Source of the DNA: an uncultured Hyphomicrobiales bacterium
GTDB lineage: Bacteria > Pseudomonadota > Alphaproteobacteria > Rhizobiales > Xanthobacteraceae
NCBI GenBank assembly: GCA_903878085.1
Contig: CAIRGJ010000019.1
Location: forward strand, 1 to 48,085
Reading direction: 5' to 3'
DNA: 48,085 nt
A program made the position numbers and the translations under genes. This document shows positions 8,299 to 17,842 of the stretch, piece by piece. Each line of letters begins with the position of its first letter. Within the stretch, counting starts at the first letter, position 1. The notes under the pieces were generated by a model, which ran no database searches, was not told the origin of the DNA, and saw nothing but the letters and a program-made list of their open reading frames with translations.

Positions 8299-9891
8299 AT
8301 GACCAGCCACCCGCGCCGCATCACCCGCGCTTTGTTATCGGTATCCGACAAGACCGGCCTGGTGGATTTCGCCCGGGCGCTGGCCGATTTCGGCGTCGAA
8401 TTGGTCTCGACGGGCGGCACCGCCAAGACGCTCAAGGATGCCGGACTTAAGGTGATCGACGTCGCCGAGTTGACCGGCTTTCCCGAAATGATGGACGGCC
8501 GCGTCAAGACGCTGCACCCCAAAGTGCATGGCGGCCTGCTGGCGATCCGCGCCAATAAAGAACACGCCGCATCGATGCAGGCGCACGGCATCAAGCCGAT
8601 CGATCTCTTGGTGGTGAATCTCTACCCCTTCGAGGAAACCGTCGCCAAGGGCGCCGCCTACGACGACTGCATCGAGAACATCGACATCGGCGGACCGGCG
8701 ATGATCCGCGCCGCCGCCAAGAACCACGGCGACGTCACGGTCGTGGTCGAGCCCGACGATTATCAGAAAGTGCTCGACGAACTCGCCGAACACGCCGGCA
8801 TGACCTCGCTCGAGCTGCGCAAGAAGCTGGCGGCGAAGGCTTACGCCCGCACGGCGGCCTACGACGCGGCGATATCCAACTGGTTCGCCGAAACGCTGAA
8901 GGACGACGCGCCGGATTATCGCGCCTTCGGCGGCAAGCTGATCCAGGCGTTGCGCTATGGCGAGAACCCGCACCAGAGCGCGGCGTTCTACAAGGCGCCG
9001 GGCGATCGTTTCGGCGTCGCCTCGGCGCGCCAGCTCCAGGGCAAAGAACTGTCCTACAACAACATAAACGACACCGACGCGGCCTATGAATGCGTCGCCG
9101 AATTCGATCCGCGCCGCACGCCGGCCTGTGTCATCGTCAAACACGCCAATCCCTGCGGCGTGGCGGAAGGCGGCAATTTTCTCGAAGCCTACAAGAAGGC
9201 GCTGGCCTGCGACTCGACCTCGGCCTTCGGCGGCATTGTCGCGCTCAACGGCACGCTCGACGCCGATGCGGCGCGCGCCATCACCGAGATATTCACCGAA
9301 GTGATCATCGCGCCGGACGCAACCGACGAGGCGATCAAAATCGTCGCGGCGAAGAAGAATCTACGGCTGCTGCTGGCCGGCGGCCTACCCGATCCGCGCG
9401 CATCCGGACTGACGGTGAAGTCGGTGGCCGGCGGCCTGCTTGTGCAGTCGCGCGACAATGCCGTGGTCGACGTGATGCCGCTCAAGGTCGTCACCAAGCG
9501 CGCGCCAACTGAAACAGAACTGGCCGATCTGCGTTTCGCCTTCCGCGTCGCCAAACACGTCAAGTCGAACACCATCGTCTACGCCAAGCAGCTTGCCACG
9601 GTCGGCATCGGCGCGGGCCAAATGAGCCGGGTCGATTCCGCGCGCATCGCCGCGCGCAAAGCCGAAGATGCGGCGAAAGAGATGAAGCTCGCCGCGCCGA
9701 TGACCAAAGGCTCGGTGGTGGCTTCCGACGCCTTTTTCCCCTTCGCCGACGGGCTATTGGTCGCGATCGAAGCCGGCGCCACTGCGGTGATCCAGCCCGG
9801 CGGCTCGATGCGCGATGACGAAGTGATCAAGGCCGCCGACGAGCACGGTGTCGCCATGGTGTTCACCGGGACCAGGCATTTTAGGCATTAG
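8299..9891 (+). CDS. purH: Bifunctional AICAR transformylase / IMP cyclohydrolase
   Basis: 530 residues, matching the usual length of about 529. It catalyses the last two steps of de novo purine synthesis: formylation of AICAR and cyclisation to IMP. The N-terminal MGS-like cyclohydrolase domain includes [30 protein letters not shown] and [15 protein letters not shown]. The transformylase domain includes [38 protein letters not shown] and [13 protein letters not shown]. The ATG at 8299 gives the family N-terminus; an upstream in-frame TTG at 8263 lies in repeat-like sequence. It ends 7 bp before a large palindrome that separates it from the convergent glutamate dehydrogenase. Confidence 0.97.
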   Translation: MTSHPRRITRALLSVSDKTGLVDFARALADFGVELVSTGGTAKTLKDAGLKVIDVAELTGFPEMMDGRVKTLHPKVHGGLLAIRANKEHAASMQAHGIKPIDLLVVNLYPFEETVAKGAAYDDCIENIDIGGPAMIRAAAKNHGDVTVVVEPDDYQKVLDELAEHAGMTSLELRKKLAAKAYARTAAYDAAISNWFAETLKDDAPDYRAFGGKLIQALRYGENPHQSAAFYKAPGDRFGVASARQLQGKELSYNNINDTDAAYECVAEFDPRRTPACVIVKHANPCGVAEGGNFLEAYKKALACDSTSAFGGIVALNGTLDADAARAITEIFTEVIIAPDATDEAIKIVAAKKNLRLLLAGGLPDPRASGLTVKSVAGGLLVQSRDNAVVDVMPLKVVTKRAPTETELADLRFAFRVAKHVKSNTIVYAKQLATVGIGAGQMSRVDSARIAARKAEDAAKEMKLAAPMTKGSVVASDAFFPFADGLLVAIEAGATAVIQPGGSMRDDEVIKAADEHGVAMVFTGTRHFRH

Positions 9892-9898
9892 CTCGCTT

Positions 9899-10043
9899 TA
9901 CCCTCCCCTGGAGGGGGAGGGTCGGCGAAGCATGGCGCAAAGCGTCATGCGAGACGGGGTGGGGTGAGCTTTTCTTTTAAGACTTCACCCCACCCCGCCG
10001 CTCGCAAAAGCTCGCGGCGACCCTCCCCCTCCAGGGGAGGGTA
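9899..10043. repeat. 145-bp nested palindrome between convergent purH and glutamate dehydrogenase
   Basis: The outer arms, 9899-9924 and 10018-10043, are perfect 26-bp inverted complements built on ACCCTCCCCTGGAGGGGGAG. An inner pair, CGGGGTGGGGTGA (9955-9967) and its complement (9985-9997), flanks a T-rich loop (CTTTTCTTTTAAGAC). Transcribed from either side it would fold into a long hairpin, so it may serve as a bidirectional terminator. The arrangement looks like a non-coding palindromic mobile element (MITE/BIME type). The related string CCCTCTTGCGGGGGAGGCC at 8258-8276 may be a decayed relative of the outer arm. Confidence 0.8.
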
Positions 10044-10050
10044 AGAAACG

Positions 10051-13000
10051 TCACTCCCGCGCCAAATCCCCGAGCAAACTCGCCGCCACCGACAGCTTCG
10101 ACAGCGTCAGCCCGGAACCGGCGATTTCGTGAATCGCCGAGCGAATGCGTTCGACCTCGGCTTGGCGCGGCCTGACCCATGCCTCCACCGCGCCGGCGCC
10201 GGCCACACCGTTGCCGACCATGGCCGCCGTGAGACGCCGTTCGGCATCGCCGATCGAATCGAGCGCGCGGTCGAGCGCCAGCCGGTCGAAATAATCCGAC
10301 ACCACGATGCCCGGCACCGCACCGATGACACGGTCGAGCTGGAAGAAGGCCTCGGTCGCGAAATAAGTCGCGGTCACTTCCGCGACCGGCTTCTTGGCGC
10401 GGTCCGCCACCAGCACGATGTCGGTCGCGGCCTTGAGCGGGCCGAGGCTGGCGATGCGCAGCGCCAGTGCGTCCGGCACGCCGGCTTTGCTCAACTCCGC
10501 TACACGCGCATCGCGCGCCGCCTTGGCCGGCTTCGACAGCGCGCCGTCGAGCGCCGCCGCCACGCCGGCGATGCCGTCGCGATAATGCGCGACGACGGTC
10601 TCAAGGCCCTGCTTGAGATCGACATTGCGCAGGAACCACACCAGCCGGTCGAGCAACAGGTCCTGCACGGCGGCGTAGAGATCGAGCTGGGTCTTGCCCG
10701 ACACTTTGTTGTCGAGCCCATCGATCTCGGTGTTGAGCGCAATCATCTCGTAGCTCTGCCGCACCGCCGCGAAAGCCGCGGCAATCGCCGGCGGCAGCGC
10801 GCCGGTCTGGTCGGCGATGCGCGCAATCAGCGTGGCGCCGCCGCGGTTGATCATCGAGTTGGTGAGTTGCGTGGCGATGATCTCGCGCCGCAGCCGGTGC
10901 GCGTGCAGCGCGTCCTCGTAACGTTCGGTCATTTCCCTGGGGAAATAACGGTGCAGCTCGCGCGCGAGATAGGGATCGTCCGGCACCGTCGAGTCGAGCA
11001 GTTCGCTGTAGAGAGTCAGTTTGGCGTAAGCCAGCAGCACCGCGAGTTCGGGCCGCGTCAGCGGCAGGTTACGTTTGCGCCGGTCGGCGAGCGAGATTTC
11101 GTCCGGCAGGAACTCCACCGCACGGTCGAGCAGGCCGCGCTGTTCCAGCGTCTGCATCAAGCGCTGCTGGAAGCCGAGGTCCTCAAGGCCACGCCGCTGC
11201 GCCAGCGAGAGCGCCAGCGTCTGTTGATAGTTGTTGCGCAGCACCAGCCGGCCGACTTCCTCGGTCATCTCCGCCAACAGCGCGTTACGCGCCTCATAGG
11301 TCAGCTCGCCGGCGCGCACCGGCACACTGAGCGCGATCTTGATATTGACCTCGACGTCGGAGGTGTTGACGCCGGCGGAGTTGTCGATGGCGTCGGTATT
11401 GAGCCGGATGCCCTTGAGCGCCGCCTCGATGCGGCCGCGCTGGGTCATCCCTAAGTTAGCGCCCTCGCCGATCACCTTGGCGCGCACGTCGGCGCCGGTG
11501 ATGCGGATGGCGTCGTTGGCGCGGTCGCCGGCCGCCTCGTCGCTCTCGCTCGAGGCGCGGATGTAGGTGCCGATGCCGCCGAAGAACAGCAGATCGACCT
11601 GCGTGGTGAGGATCGCCTTCATCAGTTGCTGCGGCGTAATTGCTTCTGGCACGCCAAAGAGTTCTTGCGCTTCCGGCGAGAGCCGGATTTCCTTCGACGC
11701 GCGCGGGTAGACGCCGCCGCCCTTGGAAATCAGTTCCTTATTGTAGTCCTGCCAGCTCGAACGCGGCAGCGCGAACAGGCGCTTGCGCTCGGCAAAGGCG
11801 GCTTTGCCGTCCGGATCGGGGTCGATGAAAATGTCGCGGTGATCGAAGGCCGCCAAGAGCCTGGTGGTATCCTCGCGCAACACGCCGTTGCCGAACACGT
11901 CGCCCGACATGTCGCCAACACCGACGCAGGTGAACGGCGTCGCATGGATATTGATATCCATCTCGCGGAAATGGCGCTTGACCGATTCCCAGGCGCCGCG
12001 CGCGGTGATGCCCATGACCTTGTGGTCGTAACCGGCCGAACCGCCGGAGGCGAAGGCGTCGCCGAGCCAGTAATCGTGCTCGATCGAAATTGCGTTCGCG
12101 ATGTCCGAGAACGTCGCGGTGCCCTTGTCGGCCGCCACCACCAGATAGGGATCGTCGCCCTCGTGCCGGATCACATCGGCCGGCGGAATGATCTTGCCGT
12201 CGGCGGAGTAATTGTCGGTGATGTCGAGCAGCGTCGACATGAACAGTTTGTAGGTCACAATGCCTTCGGCCTGGATGACCTCGCGCGTCGCGCCCTTCGG
12301 CATCAGTTTCGGTACGAAGCCGCCTTTGGCGCCGACCGGCACGATCACCGCGTTCTTGACCTGTTGCGCCTTCACCAGGCCTAGAATTTCGGTGCGGAAA
12401 TCCTGCGGCCGGTCGGACCAGCGGATGCCGCCGCGCGCCACTTTGCCGAAGCGCATGTGCACGCCTTCGACCCGCGGCGAATAGACAAAGATTTCGTACA
12501 GCGGCCGCGGCAACGGCATGTCCATGAGCTTGCCGCTCTCGAACTTGATCGCGATCAGCGCTTTGACGTGGCCGTCTTTGTCGGTCTGATAGAAATTGGT
12601 GCGGATCGCCGCCTGCACGGCGTTGACGAAACGCCGCAGGATGCGGTCCTCATCCAGGCTCTCGACGGCCTGCAACGCATCTTCGATACGCGCGGCGATG
12701 TCCTTCTGCTTGGCATCGCGTTCTTGCGCAGCGTCGGGACGCGGATCGAACCGGGCGTGAAACAAGTCGACGATGTTGCCGGCAACGCCCGCATGCTTGA
12801 CCAGCGTCGCCCACATATAATCCTGCGAATAGGGCACGCGGATCTGGCGGAGGAACCGCGACAGCGTGCGGATCAGCGCAACGTCGCGCCAGGCCAGGCC
12901 GCCGGCAAGCGTCAGCGCGTTGTAGCCGTCATTCTCGGCGCCGCCGCGCATCACCATCAGGAACGCAGCTTCGAGCCGCGCTTTGGCGCCGCTGAGATCG

Positions 13001-14868
13001 ATTTCGCCGCCGTTGTTGCGCTCCAGCAGCATGTCGTGGAACCAGACGTCGTGGCCGCCTTCGCCGTCAGGCTGAATTTGATAAGTGCGCTCGTCGACCA
13101 CCCGAAAACCCATGTTTTCCAGCACCGGAACGCGTTCGGAGAGCGGCAAGGGGCGGGCAAAGCTCCAGACCTTCAGCCCGACCGCGCGCTGCTCTTCCTC
13201 GAGCCGATGGTGGAAATCGACGTTGAGCGGACGGCCTTCGCTGAGGCCTTCGATGACGCGGATGTCGCCGGCCGCGACCGTCGGTACATAGGCCTCGTGG
13301 AAGCCTTCGGAAAACGCGCCACGATAGCGGCCGAACAATTCCTGGGCCTTGGCCGGCGCATTGACCAGCAATAGCGCGGCGAGCAAGCCATCGGCCCAAC
13401 TGCGCACGATGGTGGCGACTTCGGTCTCCAGCGTGGCGCGATCGATCTCCGGCGTCGCGCCGCCGGATCGCCCGATGATGAAGTGCACGCGCACCAGCGG
13501 GCCTTCTTGGAAAAACGGATAGTACGCCGAGACCCGGCCGATAAAGGCACCGCTCAGATATTCGCCGATCTTGCCGCGGATATCGCTGTCGTAGCGTTCG
13601 CGCGGCACGAACACCATCACCGACACGAAGCGGTCGAAGCGGTCGTGACGCGCCAGCACGCGCACGCGCGGGCGTTCGTCGAGCTGAAGGATGGTGACCG
13701 CGAATCGGGCCAGCGTCTCTTCACCGAGCTGGAACAGTTCGTCGCGCGGATATTGCTCCAGCACGTTGGCGAGCGCTTTGCCGGAGTGACTGTTCGGGTC
13801 GAAGCCGGAACCCGCTTCGACGTTGGCTATCTTGCGGCGCAGATAGGGGATGCTGTGCGCGGTGCGGGTGTAAGCCGTCGACGTGAAAAGTCCGACGATG
13901 CGGAATTCGCCGACCAGGTTGCCGGCGGCATCGAAGCGCTTGACGCCGACATAGTCGAGATAGACGCGACGATGCACGCGCGCATGGATATTGGCCTTGG
14001 CGACGATGAGCAGCCGCGGCTCCTGCAGAAACGCCATGATTTCCGGCGTAATTTCGAGCGGATCGCTGCCGCGCTTGAGCACGCGCAGCTCGCGCGATTG
14101 CATGATCCCGAGCGACGAATCGAAATCCGGCTCCAGCGACTGGCCATCGATTTTGTAGTCGCGCAGACCGAGGAAGGTGAAATTATTGGCCAGCAGCCAT
14201 TGCAGGAATTGGATCGCCTCGGCGATCTCGTCGACCGGCAGCGGCGGCGGATTGCCCTTGAGCTCGGCGACCACCGCATTGACGCGGTCCAGCATCGGCC
14301 GCCAGTCCTGCACCGCAAGCCGCACTTCGCCGAGCACGTTGTCGATGGCGCGAACCAATTCGACGCGCGCCGCTTCGTCCTCGATCGGTTCGAGATGAAC
14401 GGTGATGAAGCTTTCGCGCGCGCCCCCGACCGCTTCGGGCGTGCCGACCGCCGTCAGTCTGGCACCCGTGCGCTGCACGCCCAACACCGGATGCGACACC
14501 AGCCGCACGTCGAGGCGGCGCTCGCTGATTTCGCCCATCACCGAGTCGACCAGGAACGGCATATCGTCGTTGACGATCTCGATTACCGTCACCGCTTTGC
14601 GTTCACCGGAGCCGCTCAACGGCACCGTCTCGCAGCGCACTTTAGGTGCGCCCGGCTCGCGGTCGCTCAGGAGATCGTAGGCCCGCTCGGCCAGCATCGC
14701 GAGATCGTCGGCGCCGTAGCGCACAACATCCTCGGGCACGGCGCGGCCGAAAATCTGCCCGGCAAAATCTTTCGGTATGTCGCTGCGCCGGGCGGCAAGC
14801 GCGACGCCGGCATTTTCCATGACGGCGTGGGCGGCTGAATCGTCGTCACGGGCGGTACGCTCGAGCAT
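10051..14868 (-). CDS. Large NAD-specific glutamate dehydrogenase (GDH-180 type)
   Basis: 1605 residues, the expected size for the 180-kDa class of NAD-glutamate dehydrogenases found in Caulobacter, Pseudomonas and Streptomyces. It oxidises glutamate to 2-oxoglutarate and ammonium and works mainly in catabolism. The N-terminal 700 residues are regulatory (ACT-like segments). The catalytic core has KVARGGIRWSDRPQDFRTE and the lysine-rich VPVGAKGGFVPK near residues 800-850, and the nucleotide-binding region CVGVGDMSGDVFGNG near 970-990. The C-terminal 400 residues are helical. The start ATG has GAGG upstream. In Caulobacter the orthologue is regulated by the cell-cycle protein KidO; no such site is visible here. 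Together with the glnK-amtB genes it makes this window rich in nitrogen metabolism. Confidence 0.95.
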   Translation of the reverse strand: MLERTARDDDSAAHAVMENAGVALAARRSDIPKDFAGQIFGRAVPEDVVRYGADDLAMLAERAYDLLSDREPGAPKVRCETVPLSGSGERKAVTVIEIVNDDMPFLVDSVMGEISERRLDVRLVSHPVLGVQRTGARLTAVGTPEAVGGARESFITVHLEPIEDEAARVELVRAIDNVLGEVRLAVQDWRPMLDRVNAVVAELKGNPPPLPVDEIAEAIQFLQWLLANNFTFLGLRDYKIDGQSLEPDFDSSLGIMQSRELRVLKRGSDPLEITPEIMAFLQEPRLLIVAKANIHARVHRRVYLDYVGVKRFDAAGNLVGEFRIVGLFTSTAYTRTAHSIPYLRRKIANVEAGSGFDPNSHSGKALANVLEQYPRDELFQLGEETLARFAVTILQLDERPRVRVLARHDRFDRFVSVMVFVPRERYDSDIRGKIGEYLSGAFIGRVSAYYPFFQEGPLVRVHFIIGRSGGATPEIDRATLETEVATIVRSWADGLLAALLLVNAPAKAQELFGRYRGAFSEGFHEAYVPTVAAGDIRVIEGLSEGRPLNVDFHHRLEEEQRAVGLKVWSFARPLPLSERVPVLENMGFRVVDERTYQIQPDGEGGHDVWFHDMLLERNNGGEIDLSGAKARLEAAFLMVMRGGAENDGYNALTLAGGLAWRDVALIRTLSRFLRQIRVPYSQDYMWATLVKHAGVAGNIVDLFHARFDPRPDAAQERDAKQKDIAARIEDALQAVESLDEDRILRRFVNAVQAAIRTNFYQTDKDGHVKALIAIKFESGKLMDMPLPRPLYEIFVYSPRVEGVHMRFGKVARGGIRWSDRPQDFRTEILGLVKAQQVKNAVIVPVGAKGGFVPKLMPKGATREVIQAEGIVTYKLFMSTLLDITDNYSADGKIIPPADVIRHEGDDPYLVVAADKGTATFSDIANAISIEHDYWLGDAFASGGSAGYDHKVMGITARGAWESVKRHFREMDINIHATPFTCVGVGDMSGDVFGNGVLREDTTRLLAAFDHRDIFIDPDPDGKAAFAERKRLFALPRSSWQDYNKELISKGGGVYPRASKEIRLSPEAQELFGVPEAITPQQLMKAILTTQVDLLFFGGIGTYIRASSESDEAAGDRANDAIRITGADVRAKVIGEGANLGMTQRGRIEAALKGIRLNTDAIDNSAGVNTSDVEVNIKIALSVPVRAGELTYEARNALLAEMTEEVGRLVLRNNYQQTLALSLAQRRGLEDLGFQQRLMQTLEQRGLLDRAVEFLPDEISLADRRKRNLPLTRPELAVLLAYAKLTLYSELLDSTVPDDPYLARELHRYFPREMTERYEDALHAHRLRREIIATQLTNSMINRGGATLIARIADQTGALPPAIAAAFAAVRQSYEMIALNTEIDGLDNKVSGKTQLDLYAAVQDLLLDRLVWFLRNVDLKQGLETVVAHYRDGIAGVAAALDGALSKPAKAARDARVAELSKAGVPDALALRIASLGPLKAATDIVLVADRAKKPVAEVTATYFATEAFFQLDRVIGAVPGIVVSDYFDRLALDRALDSIGDAERRLTAAMVGNGVAGAGAVEAWVRPRQAEVERIRSAIHEIAGSGLTLSKLSVAASLLGDLARE

Positions 14869-15172
14869 GGAACCTCGCGCATCAAGTTTGGCGCATGATC
14901 TTGCCCGATAGCCGGTGCGTCGTTTTCGGGATCACGCGCGGGAGGGAATCAGTCGAGGCGGATGGAAGTGTTCACAATCCGACCGCACCCGTCGAGAGCA
15001 ACACACCATTTGGTGACGCCGCGGTGACGCCGGCGGCAAAGTTTGGCGGCCCCGCCCACTAAGATACTGACATTAAAGGCCAAAGTCTGGCGGTGCCGTT
15101 CTATCGCGTCACGCCGCAACCATGTAGTCTTTGGCCGGGGTTAAGACATCACGGGGCCAAGGGGCACAAGAA
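14869..15172. other. 304-bp intergenic region, divergent promoters
   Basis: No gene is seen. It lies between the start of the glutamate dehydrogenase gene and the start of the peroxidase gene, so it must hold both promoters. It contains the 49-bp palindrome at 14891-14939, a tandem duplication of GGTGACGCCG (15012-15021 and 15023-15032), and two imperfect copies of CAAAGTYTGGCGG (15037 and 15081) 44 bp apart. None could be assigned to a known regulator. Confidence 0.6.
14891..14939. repeat. 49-bp palindromic intergenic element, copy 1
   Basis: Terminal inverted repeat GCGCATGATC ... GATCACGCGC. It aligns over its whole 49 bp with the reverse complement of the element at 20955-21003; they share CCGGT and TTTTCGGGATC. 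This is the widespread alphaproteobacterial element of the type GCGCATGATC...TTTTCGG...GATCATGCGC (RIME-like). This copy is the more diverged of the two. It lies 22 bp upstream of the glutamate dehydrogenase start, within its likely 5' region. Confidence 0.75.
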
Positions 15173-15886
15173 ATGGCGAAAGCCGATAAATCGGTCAAAA
15201 CCGCACCGGCAAAGCCATCGCTAGCCAGAGCCGCGATGATGAAGGCCGCCAGTGCCAAAACTACGTCGGCCAAGGCTGCGTCAGCCAAAACTGTGGCGCT
15301 CAAGCCCGGCCCGGCGGTTGCCGATGACGTCCCGGTGATCGCGCTCAACCTGGCGCCGGGCAAGCTGTCGCCGGCCATGACCGCCTATTTCAAGAAATGC
15401 CAGGACAAGCTCGGCTTCGTGCCGAACGTGCTGCTGGCCTACGCCTTCGACAACACCAAGCTGGAAACCTTCGCCGCGCTCTACAACGACCTGATGCTGG
15501 GCGAGAGCGGGCTCTCCAAGCTCGAGCGCGAAATGATCGCGGTTGCGGTGTCGTCGCAGAACCGCTGCTACTACTGTTTGACGGCGCACGGCGCCGCGGT
15601 GCGGCAATATTCCGGCAATCCGATGCTGGGCGAGCATCTGGTGATGAACTATCGCGTCGCGCGGCTGAACAAGCGCCAGCGCGCCATGCTCGACTTCGCG
15701 GTCAAGCTCACCGCGTCGCCGTGGAGCGTGGAAGAGGGCGATCGCGAAAGACTCCGCCGCGCCGCTTTCAGCGACCGCGACATCTGGGACATTTCCGCGA
15801 TCGTCGGCTTCTTCAACATGTCGAACCGCGTCGCCAGCGCCACCGACATGCGGCCGAACCCGGTCTATCACAAGCAGGCGAGATAA
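15173..15886 (+). CDS. AhpD-like peroxidase-related protein with Lys/Ala-rich N-terminus
   Basis: 237 residues. The core (from about residue 55) is a carboxymuconolactone decarboxylase / AhpD-type helical domain with the redox pair in NRCYYCLTAHG (C132, C135, then H139), as in the uncharacterised peroxidase-related family. It probably reduces peroxides with a thiol partner. The first 45 residues are unusual: Lys, Ala and Ser only in most positions, with the imperfect repeat SAKTTSAKAASAK, resembling histone-H1-like tails. An in-frame TTG at 15131 is possible, but the ATG at 15173 follows a GGGGCACAAGAA stretch and gives the simpler start. It ends next to a palindromic repeat and is followed by ggt. 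Confidence 0.82.
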   Translation: MAKADKSVKTAPAKPSLARAAMMKAASAKTTSAKAASAKTVALKPGPAVADDVPVIALNLAPGKLSPAMTAYFKKCQDKLGFVPNVLLAYAFDNTKLETFAALYNDLMLGESGLSKLEREMIAVAVSSQNRCYYCLTAHGAAVRQYSGNPMLGEHLVMNYRVARLNKRQRAMLDFAVKLTASPWSVEEGDRERLRRAAFSDRDIWDISAIVGFFNMSNRVASATDMRPNPVYHKQAR

Positions 15887-15989
15887 CGCTGTCGTCCCCG
15901 CGAAAGCGGGGACCCATACACCGCGGCCTATCGATAGTATTGTGGCTATGGGTCCCGGCTCTCGCTAAAGCTCGGCCGGGACGACAGCG
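15887..15989. repeat. 103-bp composite palindromic repeat (REP/BIME-like)
   Basis: The left end CGCTGTCGTCCC (15887-15898) and the right end GGGACGACAGCG (15978-15989) are inverted complements. Inside are the perfect hairpin CCCCGCGAAAGCGGGG (15896-15911) and a second, degenerate hairpin around 15951-15980. A second matching pair is GGGACCCATA (15908-15917) with TATGGGTCCC (15947-15956). It fills nearly the whole gap between the peroxidase gene and ggt. Confidence 0.78.
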
Positions 15990-16007
15990 GAGAGTTCTTC
16001 GTTCGTG

Positions 16008-17747
16008 ATGAATCGCTTCACGCCGATCTTGTCCTTCACCCTCGCCCTGTTCGTCGGCACGCTCGCGTTTGCGCAAACCGCGCCGCAACTCGAGTCGGTG
16101 CGGTCCGCGATCCCGCCGGCGCGCGGCATCCTCGCCCAGCATGGCATGGTGGTCGCGCAAGAGAGCCGCGCCGCGCGCATTGGCGTGGAGATGCTCGATC
16201 GCGGCGGCAACGCGGTCGATGCCGCGGTCGCCGTCGGCTTCGCCCTCGCCGTGACGTATCCGCGCGCCGGCAATATCGGCGGCGGCGGCTTCATGGTGAT
16301 CCATCTCGCCAAAAATCAGAATTTGGATAACCGCGACATCGCCATCGACTATCGCGAGACCGCGCCGGCGGCCGCGACGCCGGTCATGTTTCTCGACGCC
16401 AAAGGCGAACCCGACCCGGCAAAGTCGCGCGATTCAGCCCTCGCTATCGGCGTGCCCGGCACTGTTGCGGGCTTAGCTCTAGCGCATCGCAAATACGGCT
16501 CCGGCAAGCTGTCGCTGGCCGATTTGATCGCGCCGGCCATCGACCTCGCCAGCAAAGGATTCGCCGTCGACGACGACGTCGCCGACTCGCTGCCGCGCGC
16601 GCGCGACCGGCTGGCGCGCTGGCGCTCGTCGTCCGGCATTCTGCTGAAAGATGGCGGCCGGCCGTTGCAGGAAGGCGACCGGCTGATCCAGTTCGATCTC
16701 GCCGATACGCTGCGCGCCATCGCCCAAAACGGCCCCCGCGGATTTTACGAAGGTGCCACCGCCTCCCGCATTGCCGATGCCGTCGTCAAGGCCGGCGGCA
16801 TCATGACCAAAGACGACCTGAAGAATTATCAAGCGCTGGAGCGTCCGGTCGTGCGCGGCAGCTACCGTGGCTATGACATTGTCTCGATGCCGCCGCCCTC
16901 CTCCGGCGGCGTGCATTTAATCGAGATGCTCAACATTCTCGAAGGCTTCGGCAAACTCGAACGCGGCTCAACGTCATCGCACCTGATGATCGAGGCGATG
17001 AAGCGTGCTTACGCCGACCGCGCCACTTACATGGGTGATCCCGATGCAGTGAAGATGCCGATTGCGGAACTGACTTCGAAAACATATGCCGCGTCGTTGC
17101 GCGCGGCCATCGGCGACAAGGCGACGCCGGCATCGGAGATTCGGCCCGGCAAGCCCGCCGACGGCGAAGGCAAGAACACGACGCACTTCTCCGTCATCGA
17201 TCGCGACGGCAACGCGGTGTCGAACACCACGACGCTGAATTTTTCCTACGGCCTCGGCCTGATCGCCGACGGCACCGGCGTGCTGCTCAACAACGAACTC
17301 GACGACTTTACCGCCAAGCCGGGCGCCTCGAATGCGTTCGGGCTGGTCGGCTACACCGCCAATTTGCCGGGACCGAACAAGCGTCCGCTGTCGTCGATGG
17401 CGCCGACCATCGTGCTGAAAGACGGCAAGCCGTTTTTGATCACCGGCTCGCCCGGCGGCAGCCGCATCATCACCGCGGTGCTGCAGGTCGTCACCAATGT
17501 CATCGACTTCCACATGCCGATTGCCGACGCGGTCAGCGCGCCGCGCCTGCACCATCAATGGCAGCCGGATCAGGTGTCGATTGAGCCCGGCTTCGACCCC
17601 GACTGGCTCGATGCGTTGGCCGCCCGCGGCCACAAGATCGTGCCGGCGCGCCCGGCTACTTCGGCCAATTCCATCGCGGTCACGCCAAATGGCTACGTTG
17701 GCGCCGCCGACACCCGCACGCGCGGGGCGTTGGCGGCGGGGTATTGA
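16008..17747 (+). CDS. ggt: Gamma-glutamyltranspeptidase
   Basis: 579-residue periplasmic enzyme that cleaves gamma-glutamyl bonds, mainly in glutathione. A signal peptide covers residues 1-24, ending in AFA before QTAPQ. The N-terminal-nucleophile hydrolase fold includes GGNAVDAAVAVGFALAVTYP and NIGGGGFM. The precursor is expected to cleave itself before T391 in NTTHFSVIDRDGNAVS, giving a small subunit with Thr as nucleophile; LSSMAPTIVLKDGKPFL and GSPGGSRI complete the active site. A GTG codon directly precedes the ATG chosen here, so translation could start one codon earlier. Downstream lies a lower-GC accessory islet. Confidence 0.95.
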   Translation: MNRFTPILSFTLALFVGTLAFAQTAPQLESVRSAIPPARGILAQHGMVVAQESRAARIGVEMLDRGGNAVDAAVAVGFALAVTYPRAGNIGGGGFMVIHLAKNQNLDNRDIAIDYRETAPAAATPVMFLDAKGEPDPAKSRDSALAIGVPGTVAGLALAHRKYGSGKLSLADLIAPAIDLASKGFAVDDDVADSLPRARDRLARWRSSSGILLKDGGRPLQEGDRLIQFDLADTLRAIAQNGPRGFYEGATASRIADAVVKAGGIMTKDDLKNYQALERPVVRGSYRGYDIVSMPPPSSGGVHLIEMLNILEGFGKLERGSTSSHLMIEAMKRAYADRATYMGDPDAVKMPIAELTSKTYAASLRAAIGDKATPASEIRPGKPADGEGKNTTHFSVIDRDGNAVSNTTTLNFSYGLGLIADGTGVLLNNELDDFTAKPGASNAFGLVGYTANLPGPNKRPLSSMAPTIVLKDGKPFLITGSPGGSRIITAVLQVVTNVIDFHMPIADAVSAPRLHHQWQPDQVSIEPGFDPDWLDALAARGHKIVPARPATSANSIAVTPNGYVGAADTRTRGALAAGY

Positions 17748-17842
17748 TCTGATTTTGAGAAAACTAACGGCTTACCGCATCGTCATTCCGCTCTAGCTGC
17801 GCGCCAAAAATGCATCGACCATTCACGCCGATCAATCGACTC

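Noticed and set aside
10129-11454. 441-codon and other long plus-strand frames within the glutamate dehydrogenase gene (also 13483-14838)
   Set aside because: They are antisense shadows of a strongly supported 1605-residue protein.
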